From Propionibacteriaceae bacterium (GTDB lineage Bacteria > Actinomycetota > Actinomycetes > Propionibacteriales > Propionibacteriaceae): DNA of 16,308 nucleotides. Where the stretch lies: assembly GCA_030528545.1 (NCBI GenBank), contig JAUMYR010000054.1, positions 1 through 16,308 of the forward strand, in the 5' to 3' direction. Shown here one piece after another: positions 1-4,726 of the stretch. The position numbers and the translations under genes were made by a program. Within the stretch, counting starts at the first letter, position 1. Each line of letters starts with the position of its first letter. The notes beneath the pieces were generated by a model. The model searched no databases, was not told the DNA's origin, and saw only the letters and a program-made list of their open reading frames with translations.

Positions 1-10
1 TGCGTATCCG

Positions 11-57
11 AGCCGCCCACGGGATTCGAACCCGTGACCTACGCTTTACGAGAGCAC
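11..57 (-). other. Attachment-site core: 3' half of tRNA-Thr(CGT)
   Basis: Read on the minus strand, this has an anticodon loop CTCGTAA (46-52; anticodon CGT, threonine), an anticodon-stem 3' strand (41-45), a variable loop, a perfect TpsiC arm ACGGG-TTCGAAT-CCCGT (19-35) and an acceptor 3' strand GGGCGGC (12-18). Upstream of the anticodon stem there is no D arm or 5' acceptor strand, so the tRNA is only a 3' fragment. Phages with tyrosine integrases often recombine in the anticodon or TpsiC part of a tRNA gene and carry a copy of its 3' end. The integrase stop codon is 8 bases away. The exact crossover cannot be placed without the other junction. Confidence 0.82.
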
Positions 58-65
58 TATTTACC

Positions 66-1115
66 CTAGTCAAAGGTGGTCCGGTACGAATCCGGTACGG
101 TTGAGAGCAGCGCAGACATCCGCTCCCCGACAGTGTCTAGGCCGCCATCGAACAGATGCGCATACACGTCCAGCGTCATCGCCGCCGACGCATGCCCCAG
201 CGCCGCCTGGACGTCCTTCACGGTGGCACCCGAGGCCACCATCAGCGACGCCGCGGTGTGCCGTAGATCGTGGATTCGCAACCCCGGCAGCCCAGCCTTC
301 TCGCGGGCCGAGCGAAACACCCGAGCCCGCCAGTTGTCCGTATTGATCCTCGCACCCCTAGGGCCCACGAACAGTGGTCGGCGACCATCCCCGAGGTCCA
401 GCATCGCCAGCACCTTCGCCGTGATCGGAACCTCACGCCCACGGCCCGACTTCGCTTGCCTGACCAGCAGCCGGGAGCGCGCCACGTCCACATCGTCGAC
501 GTCGAGGCGTCGGCACTCCCCTAGCCTCAGCCCCGTCGTGCCGAGCAGCCACACCATGGGTGCGTGCGTACTGGTCGCCTCGGCTAGCGCCTGGAGCTGG
601 GCGAGGTTCAGAAAGGTGGGCAGCCTCACCGCGCCGCGGCCGGGCGAGACACCCACCGCAGGGTTCGCCGAGATCTCTCCCCGGTCTACGGCGACGTCGA
701 GCGCCAGCCTCAAGACCTGGAGGACACGAGCCCGGGAGCGCGGCGCCATGGCCCTGCCTTTGCCAGATTCGAGCCCGGCTAGCCATGCCTGGATGCGGCT
801 GCGAGTCACGTCGGAGCAGCGGACAGGCCCGAACTCAGCTAGGACATGTGCGGCGGCGGCCGCGAGCGCGCTGCGATAGCGCGGGGACAGATGCCGCCTG
901 CCGTCAAGGTATGCCGCGACACACGCACCGACGGTTAGTCCGGAGGTTCGGACCGCGGGGGTTCGCTGGAGTTGCCGCTCCCAGGCGACGGCTTCGAAGC
1001 GGGTCGCGAAGGCCTTCGTGGGGTGGCCGGGTACGACGACGCGCCAGCGCTTCCCGCGTCCGTGACGCGCGGTCGGCCGCTTGTCGGGGCCGAACCACAG
1101 GTCTTGTACTGCCAT
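66..1115 (-). CDS. int: Tyrosine-type site-specific integrase (phage)
   Basis: This 349-residue tyrosine recombinase should integrate and excise the phage at the tRNA-Thr site beside it. The N-terminus (about 5-50) is a basic arm-binding-type segment, about 60-155 is the SAM-like core-binding domain, and the catalytic domain follows. The catalytic set is visible: R197 in TGLRLGE, K222, H282 and R285 in HDLRH, H308 in LGHAS and nucleophile Y318 in DVYAH. The ATG at 1115 is chosen because AGGGAGGGGG lies 5 bases upstream; the frame continues further upstream, but that part overlaps the preceding gene. It is the last gene of the leftward operon, 13 bases after the metallopeptidase gene, so it is probably expressed with the lysogeny genes. 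It has normal length for the family and looks intact. Confidence 0.96.
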   Translation of the reverse strand: MAVQDLWFGPDKRPTARHGRGKRWRVVVPGHPTKAFATRFEAVAWERQLQRTPAVRTSGLTVGACVAAYLDGRRHLSPRYRSALAAAAAHVLAEFGPVRCSDVTRSRIQAWLAGLESGKGRAMAPRSRARVLQVLRLALDVAVDRGEISANPAVGVSPGRGAVRLPTFLNLAQLQALAEATSTHAPMVWLLGTTGLRLGECRRLDVDDVDVARSRLLVRQAKSGRGREVPITAKVLAMLDLGDGRRPLFVGPRGARINTDNWRARVFRSAREKAGLPGLRIHDLRHTAASLMVASGATVKDVQAALGHASAAMTLDVYAHLFDGGLDTVGERMSALLSTVPDSYRTTFD

Positions 1116-1128
1116 TGTCACCCCCTCC

Positions 1129-1536
1129 CTAGCAGGTGTGGTGTTCCAGCCGGTCGGCCAGGTAGACCCGTTCAGCGTCGCTGAGGCCCCGGATACGTGC
1201 ATCGAAGGTGTTCGTGTCCACCCACAGCTCATCGGCGGCCTCGTGTGGATGCAGGCTCCACGCCAGCGCCTCACCCAACGGATGCAGGTCGATCAGCCGC
1301 CTCGCGGATTCCCTGCTGACGGCCTCCTCCTCCCGGGAGAGCATCCGCCTCGGGAACGGCCCCCGTTCGGCGTGCACCACCTCGTGGCTCAGCACGCACT
1401 TGACGGCGCGCTCACTCAGCCTAATGTCGAGTTCGATCACCCGGTCACGCCAGCAGGTAAGCCCCGCCGCGCGAGGTGCCCACATCCAGTCCACGCGCCA
1501 ACCGTCAAGCTGCTCCAGCCGCCGCCAAGGGTCCAT
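1129..1536 (-). CDS. ImmA/IrrE-type metallopeptidase
   Basis: The product is a 135-residue cytoplasmic zinc peptidase-like protein. The zinc-binding HEVVH (51-55) sits in the typical ALSHE-like helix (here VLSHEVVHAERG), followed by a Glu-rich helix EEEAV (70-74) that can supply the third metal ligand. In mobile elements such as ICEBs1, ImmA-family peptidases cleave the resident repressor to trigger induction. The likely partner here is the XRE repressor of the same operon. The gene lies between the chaperone-like gene (31-base gap) and int (13-base gap). An in-frame TGA just upstream fixes ATG 1536 as the first available ATG start, although no good Shine-Dalgarno sequence is visible. Family assignment is fairly sure; the substrate is inferred. 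Confidence 0.85.
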   Translation of the reverse strand: MDPWRRLEQLDGWRVDWMWAPRAAGLTCWRDRVIELDIRLSERAVKCVLSHEVVHAERGPFPRRMLSREEEAVSRESARRLIDLHPLGEALAWSLHPHEAADELWVDTNTFDARIRGLSDAERVYLADRLEHHTC

Positions 1537-1567
1537 GCCGGGAGCATGTCAGAGACCACCGACAGTT

Positions 1568-1975
1568 TTATTCGGCCGGGGGATGCGGCGGCATTATTTC
1601 CGCTTCGCTCCAGTCGATTTCTGGAGGCTCTGGGGGAATCGCGAAGTCGGCGTCTAGCGCCACGGCATTGACTGCCAGTGCCCGACGTGCCGTTGCATAC
1701 ATCTCGGCAGTGAAGCCGCGGCAGTAGGCTTCAAGGAACTCGACCACTGGCAGTCCCCCGCGGTGGGCGGACACGTGCAACTCACCGAGAACGATGACCT
1801 GCCCCCAGTTCCCGTTAGCCGTAACTATCATGTGCCCGGTTACGTAAATAAGCTCTGGGGTGTCAGGATCTCCGGTCGTAAGCGCCCAATGGACTTCGTG
1901 CGCGTCTTCCGGAACATTCGCTATGGCTTCGATGCGTAGGACCCTGCATCGAAACCCTAGAACTTGAGCGTTCAC
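1568..1975 (-). CDS. Small acidic protein, possible SecB-like chaperone of a TAC locus
   Basis: This is a 135-residue protein that I cannot assign firmly. It looks like a run of beta strands (about 8-70) followed by a helix containing FLEAYCRGF and EMYATARRAL (80-100), then ALDADFAIPPEPPEI (106-120) and a Pro/Glu-rich end. A strand-rich body, a helix with an AR pair and a closing proline-rich segment resemble the outline of SecB-type chaperones. The gene follows a HigB/HigA-like pair, where TAC systems keep their SecB-like chaperone. The chosen GTG forms a GTGA overlap with the antitoxin stop. A TTG at 2011 with AAGGTGAG six bases upstream is a serious alternative that adds 12 residues. The chaperone idea is inference from shape and context only. 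Confidence 0.6.
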   Translation of the reverse strand: MNAQVLGFRCRVLRIEAIANVPEDAHEVHWALTTGDPDTPELIYVTGHMIVTANGNWGQVIVLGELHVSAHRGGLPVVEFLEAYCRGFTAEMYATARRALAVNAVALDADFAIPPEPPEIDWSEAEIMPPHPPAE

Positions 1976-2364
1976 GCCAGGATCGGCTTCGGGTCGGGGG
2001 CCTGCTTCCAAGACGGGCTCACCTTGGTCGGCGGGTTCTTAACCCAGGCTGGGCTTCCAGTCCGGATCTCGGTGCTGACTCTGGCTGGGGTGACATCAAT
2101 GCGAATCCGGGCATCGATGGCGGCCAGGATGAGCTCCAAGTCGGTGAGCGTGATATCGACTTCGCCCAGCAGGATGCTTCGGGCATCAATGGCGGTGACA
2201 CCAAGACGCCGACCTAGCTCTGCGTCATCGACCCCCGCAGCGCGGGAGGTTTCGCGCAGCTGCTCGTAGAGTCCTGCGATAGCCTGCACGTTGTGAGGTG
2301 CGGCATCGCCAGCGGCAGCCTTGAGTTCGTCGAGGATGCTGCACACACCGTATTCGTCAGCCAT
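1972..2364 (-). CDS. XRE/HigA-like antitoxin with C-terminal extension
   Basis: The product is 130 residues. A helical N-terminus (1-45) leads into an XRE-type helix-turn-helix (about 47-85: AELGRRLGVTAID followed by a recognition-type helix), with the ITLTDLELIL segment typical of HigA-like proteins. Residues 94-130 form a proline-rich extension with two tryptophans (W107, W119), unlike a minimal HigA. In TAC systems, a C-terminal chaperone-addiction tail makes the antitoxin depend on its chaperone. The ATG at 2364 has AAGGAAGGGG six bases upstream and overlaps the toxin stop by 8 bases; the stop overlaps the next gene's GTG by 4. The likely role is to neutralise the upstream toxin and repress the operon. 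A plain phage regulator remains possible. Confidence 0.72.
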   Translation of the reverse strand: MADEYGVCSILDELKAAAGDAAPHNVQAIAGLYEQLRETSRAAGVDDAELGRRLGVTAIDARSILLGEVDITLTDLELILAAIDARIRIDVTPARVSTEIRTGSPAWVKNPPTKVSPSWKQAPDPKPILA

Positions 2365-2872
2365 CACACGCCCCTTCCTTGCCACTATCTCGCAGTATGG
2401 CACGCCGACTGCTCATCTCCCACATCCCGGCGCGACGCACGGCTTCATCAATGGAGCTATCCTGCTCGCGTGCCGTGTCTCGCACCCCGTGCGGCTTCGT
2501 CGCCAAGTGTAAGCCTAGACTCAACTGTTGCACGAAGGCGGGCTCGCCGCAATACATCCGCAGATCGCGGACAGCCAAAACCCCGTTGCTGTGGCGCGGA
2601 CGCAACTCATACAAGCAGTCATGCCGCTCAATGACCCTGCCTCCTGGTCGTGCCCCATCAAAGGCAAGAGCCCCGGTGCGCAGCTGCATGATCAACTCGC
2701 GAAGCGATGCGGCAAGCACCTTGACCGCAGCAGGCGTCAGCTTCGGATCAAGCTCATTACGGGCGAGCGCAGTCACCTCAGCAGCGCACTCATCCAGTAA
2801 CTTGAAGGTGACCAGCATCCCGCCCCGCGCCCGGCACCCGACCGGGCGAGCTGGCGTAAAGGCGCCCGCCAT
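2357..2872 (-). CDS. HigB/RelE-like toxin (Gp49 type), divergent
   Basis: The product is 171 residues from ATG 2872. A GTG one codon upstream, overlapping the repressor stop as GTGA, is equally plausible, and an internal ATG at 2818 precedes the recognisable domain. Residues 20-155 fit the Gp49/HigB pattern: a helical stretch (LLDECAAEV to LRELIMQLRTG, 25-67), the YELRPR strand (89-94), RDLRMYC (102-108), LGLHLATKP (119-127) and the closing helix IDEAVRRA (141-148). HigB toxins are ribosome-dependent mRNA endonucleases. Preceding a HigA-like gene with an 8-base overlap gives the toxin-first order typical of higBA. Length exceeds the usual 100-120 residues, with extra sequence at both ends. 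Family membership is a pattern judgement. Confidence 0.62.
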   Translation of the reverse strand: MAGAFTPARPVGCRARGGMLVTFKLLDECAAEVTALARNELDPKLTPAAVKVLAASLRELIMQLRTGALAFDGARPGGRVIERHDCLYELRPRHSNGVLAVRDLRMYCGEPAFVQQLSLGLHLATKPHGVRDTAREQDSSIDEAVRRAGMWEMSSRRAILRDSGKEGACDG

Positions 2873-3330
2873 CACTCCAGATCGCCTTCATACGCCGCCT
2901 CTTCCACCGGCATGGCATCAGCGAGCAGCCGCCGACGCCTCAGCTCCGCCATGCTCTGCGGCCGGGGCGACTCGGTAGCCTCGGCGCGCAGCTGGTCGTT
3001 CTCCCGCTTGAGTTCGTCCAGCTCCCGCCGCTGGCGCTCCAGTCGGTAGGTCAGCTCGGCGAGCAGGTCCGCGTCGCTCAGCTCAGAGGCCGCCCCTACA
3101 GGTGGCGGCTCTTCTCCAAGTCCCGCGAGCGTGCCAGGGGTCAAACCGAGGGCGGTCTCGATCCTGTCGAGCGTGGCTGGCCTGGGCCATCGCTTGCCAC
3201 CGAGGAAGTCGCCAACAGTCGCCGGGTCGACCCCCGCCGCAGAAGCAAGGTCGACGTTCGACCAGTTGAGGCGCTTCAGCTTGCTCCAGGCTGTCTGTCG
3301 AGCCCTGACTTTGCCTTCCTCTGTCTGCAT
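2872..3330 (-). CDS. XRE-family transcriptional repressor with coiled coil (immunity repressor candidate)
   Basis: The product is 152 residues. Residues 13-60 form an XRE-type helix-turn-helix with NWSNVDLASAAGVDPATV and the GGKRWPRPATLDRIETALG stretch. Residues 84-118 are a heptad-like coiled coil (LLAELTYRLERQRRELDEL) suited to dimerisation, and the C-terminus is basic then acidic. ATG 3330 has GAGGA six bases upstream. It is the first gene of the leftward operon and faces a Cro-like gene across a repeat-rich control region, the expected place for the lysogeny repressor. No LexA-like self-cleavage domain is present, which fits control by the metallopeptidase of the same operon. That link is inferred. 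Confidence 0.82.
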   Translation of the reverse strand: MQTEEGKVRARQTAWSKLKRLNWSNVDLASAAGVDPATVGDFLGGKRWPRPATLDRIETALGLTPGTLAGLGEEPPPVGAASELSDADLLAELTYRLERQRRELDELKRENDQLRAEATESPRPQSMAELRRRRLLADAMPVEEAAYEGDLE

Positions 3331-3545
3331 CGTAAATCCTCATGCCTCGATGGTGCGGACAAGCTCCAGGAACATCAAGCCGTGCACTTCGCAGCTTAGG
3401 GCACAAAAGTGGGGAATACACACCCGTAGTTACACGCCAGTTACCACGATCCACAAGCACAGTTACCACATCTAGCAACTGTTCCTAGGTTCCCGCTTGC
3501 CTAGTTCCCTCTTGTTCCTATATAGTTCCTTGCATGAGGAACACC
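3331..3545. promoter_or_regulatory. Divergent control region of the lysis-lysogeny switch
   Basis: The 215 bases between the repressor and the Cro-like gene hold two sets of short repeats. GTTCC half-sites lie at 3481, 3489, 3504, 3514 and 3525, with inverted copies at 3369-3373, 3538-3542 and, just inside the gene, 3549-3553. CCTAGTTCCC (3500-3509) and GGGAACTAGG (3548-3557) form a perfect 10-bp inverted repeat. Separately, AGTTAC occurs at 3428, 3439 and 3461, the last two extended to AGTTACCAC. I saw no convincing -10/-35 pair for the leftward repressor promoter. Confidence 0.75.
3497..3526 (+). promoter_or_regulatory. Promoter of the Cro-like gene
   Basis: TTGCCT (3497-3502) and TATAGT (3521-3526) are separated by 18 bases and match sigma-70-type elements at 4/6 and 5/6. 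The expected transcript start is near 3533, right at the ATG at 3534 and 13 bases before the ATG at 3546. Three GTTCC half-sites lie within or overlap the promoter, so a bound regulator would occlude it. Confidence 0.6.
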
Positions 3546-3806
3546 ATGGGAACTAGGGCCGAACTTCCGGCGACTGACGTGCGCATGGGTGCGACGATCC
3601 GCGAGATGCGCCTGATGCGCGGCATGAACCAGGACGCGCTGGCCACTGGCGCCACCATCTCTCGGGCCTACCTGGCCAACATCGAAGCCGGGCGCAAGCG
3701 CCCCTCCATGAAGGTCGTCGCCCGAATCGCTGGTGCGCTACGCGTCCCCCAGATCAGCATCATCGAGGCCATCGAGGCCTCAGAGCCCGGCGCTGTCGCG
3801 TCATGA
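3546..3806 (+). CDS. Cro-like XRE-family regulator
   Basis: The product is 86 residues, almost entirely one XRE helix-turn-helix (about 14-70) with GATIREMRLMRGMNQDALA, ISRAYLANIEAGRKRPSMK and ARIAGALRV. It is the first rightward gene opposite the repressor, the position of Cro in lambdoid-like switches. The start is uncertain. ATG 3546 is preceded by GAGGA with a five-base spacer and is preferred. ATG 3534 adds four residues, has no ribosome site and lies at the predicted transcript start, so it could be used as a leaderless start. GTTCC operators overlap both starts, suggesting autoregulation or control by the opposing repressor. The stop is followed by a strong hairpin before the first antirepressor. 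Confidence 0.88.
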   Translation: MGTRAELPATDVRMGATIREMRLMRGMNQDALATGATISRAYLANIEAGRKRPSMKVVARIAGALRVPQISIIEAIEASEPGAVAS

Positions 3807-3820
3807 GCGCCAATGAAAAG

Positions 3821-3850
3821 CGCCCCCACCTGCAGCCACAGGTGAGGGCG
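3821..3850 (+). terminator. Hairpin between cro-like gene and first antirepressor (attenuator or tail-less terminator)
   Basis: CGCCCCCACCTG (3821-3832) pairs with CAGGTGAGGGCG (3839-3850) at 11 of 12 positions around a six-base loop. No U-tract follows, so it is not a classical intrinsic terminator. It could attenuate transcription into, or control translation of, the antirepressor whose ribosome site begins 12 bases later. Confidence 0.5.
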
Positions 3851-3877
3851 GAAGTCCCCTACAGAAAGGACACTCCA

Positions 3878-4726
3878 GTGTCTCACACGCTAACTCCATT
3901 CACCTATGAGGGTCACGAGGTTCGGGTTCTTGATATCGGCGGGGACCCGTGGTTCGTCGCTTCCGACGTGGCTCGAGTCCTCAGCTATCGCAAGGCCAGC
4001 GACATGGTGCGCGCTGTCGACCCCGACGAAAAGGGGGCGCAGATGGTGCGCACCCCCGGAGGAGAACAGCAGGCTACCTGCCTGACCGAGGCAGGTCTCT
4101 ACTCGGTGGTCCTCGCACGCCAAGCTGGGTACATCGACAACCCCGAGGCGAGAGCCTTCGTGAAGGCCTTCCAACGCTGGGTGACCCACGAGGTCCTACC
4201 CAGCATCCGCCGCCGCGGCGGCTACCTCACCCCTGAGGCGGCGGAGCGCGCCGAGCACCAGCTCAACGCTGCCATCCGCCGGGCGCAGATGGCATACCAA
4301 CCCGACGCCCGAGAGAATAGGGGGCATGGACATGGAGACCAAGCGTGCATTGCTAGCCGAAGCGAGGATCGCCACCGAGGCGCTGCGCGCCGCCGAAGCG
4401 GAACTGAGCAGGTTGGCAGCCGTTCGGCGATCATCGATCCAGGCGTGCATGGATGCCGGGATTCCGCGTCAGGAGATCGCAGAGGCGCTTGGCGTACACC
4501 GGAATGTGATCTACCAGATTCTCAGCCGAGGCTAGACCGCAAGCACCCCGCTTGCACAGTGCAGGCGAGTGGAGTACAGTCTCACGTGCAAGCACCCTGC
4601 TTGCATCCACAGGAAAAGAAAAACGCTGGGGCGCATCGTCGCCAAACCATCCGCCCCAGCGGCACCGAACACAGTGCAGTACCAGCTTATGGCGCTGCAC
4701 ACCCAGCCACAAGGAGTGCAGCATGA
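3878..4726 (+). CDS. BRO-N antirepressor with a replaced or lost C-terminal half
   Basis: From GTG 3878 the frame gives 282 residues. The GTG is preferred because a perfect AGAAAGGA lies seven bases upstream; an ATG-type start at 3803 would put the hairpin inside the gene. Residues 1-100 are a BRO-N domain (VRVLDIGGDPWFVASDV, CLTEAGLYSVVLARQAG), followed by the linker RWVTHEVLPSIRRRGGY and LTPEAAERAEHQLNAAIRRA shared with the second antirepressor. After about residue 138 homology stops. The tail is Arg/His/Gly-rich with poor third-position GC and overlaps a better-supported HTH gene in another frame. The functional part is probably only the N-terminus. BRO-type antirepressors inactivate phage repressors; here it may be a decoy, a remnant or a short form. 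Confidence 0.7.
   Translation: MSHTLTPFTYEGHEVRVLDIGGDPWFVASDVARVLSYRKASDMVRAVDPDEKGAQMVRTPGGEQQATCLTEAGLYSVVLARQAGYIDNPEARAFVKAFQRWVTHEVLPSIRRRGGYLTPEAAERAEHQLNAAIRRAQMAYQPDARENRGHGHGDQACIASRSEDRHRGAARRRSGTEQVGSRSAIIDPGVHGCRDSASGDRRGAWRTPECDLPDSQPRLDRKHPACTVQASGVQSHVQAPCLHPQEKKNAGAHRRQTIRPSGTEHSAVPAYGAAHPATRSAA
4175..4291 (+). repeat. 117-bp direct repeat, copy 1 (antirepressor linker)
   Basis: This segment matches 4993-5109 at 108 of 117 positions by my hand alignment. It starts at CGCTGGGTGACC and ends abruptly at GGGCGCAGATG in both genes. Flanking antirepressor sequence is much more diverged. Confidence 0.9.
4332..4535 (+). CDS. Small helix-turn-helix DNA-binding protein
   Basis: The product is 67 residues: an Ala/Glu-rich helix (1-35) followed by a resolvase- or homeodomain-like HTH near the end (IPRQEIAEALGVHRNVIYQ, about 44-62). 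ATG 4332 is preferred over ATG 4326 because AGGGGG lies seven bases upstream of the former and too close to the latter. Third-position GC is high in this frame and low in the overlapping antirepressor frame, so this is the real coding frame here. Its stop is 3 bases before the first of two palindromes flanking the next promoter. The protein may bind those palindromes, but this is only suggested by adjacency. Confidence 0.78.
   Translation: METKRALLAEARIATEALRAAEAELSRLAAVRRSSIQACMDAGIPRQEIAEALGVHRNVIYQILSRG
4539..4555. promoter_or_regulatory. Operator palindrome O1
   Basis: GCAAGC-ACCCC-GCTTGC is a perfect 6-bp dyad with a five-base spacer. Its right arm overlaps the -35 element TTGCAC of the downstream promoter. 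Confidence 0.75.
4552..4580 (+). promoter_or_regulatory. Promoter of the second antirepressor
   Basis: TTGCAC (4552-4557) and TACAGT (4575-4580) are separated by exactly 17 bases. The expected transcript start is about 4587, where the second palindrome begins, so the promoter is bracketed by two operators. The resulting leader to ATG 4723 is about 135 nt. Confidence 0.65.
4587..4605. promoter_or_regulatory. Operator palindrome O2
   Basis: TGCAAGC-ACCCT-GCTTGCA is a perfect 7-bp dyad, nearly identical to O1 including the spacer. The centres of O1 and O2 are 49 bases apart. It covers the predicted transcription start. Confidence 0.75.
4624..4661 (+). other. Leader stem-loop upstream of second antirepressor
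   Basis: CGCTGGGGCG (4624-4633) and CGCCCCAGCG (4652-4661) form a perfect 10-bp stem with an 18-nt loop, preceded by an A-rich stretch. It lies in the predicted leader, 62 bases before the start codon, and does not include the ribosome site. It could be an attenuator, an RNA target or a protein-binding element. Confidence 0.5.

Noticed and set aside
3803..3877. Longer start for the first antirepressor at 3803
   Set aside because: It would overlap the Cro-like stop and encode the GC-rich hairpin as protein; GTG 3878 has a perfect AGAAAGGA seven bases upstream and precedes the domain.
4555..4720. CACAGTGCAG repeated at 4555-4564 and 4670-4679, with AGTGCAG again at 4715
   Set aside because: Too short and irregularly spaced to separate from chance beside the stronger palindromes.
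4552..4722. Upstream extension of the second antirepressor frame
   Set aside because: The extension covers the promoter, O2 and leader hairpin; ATG 4723 has AAGGAG at ideal spacing.
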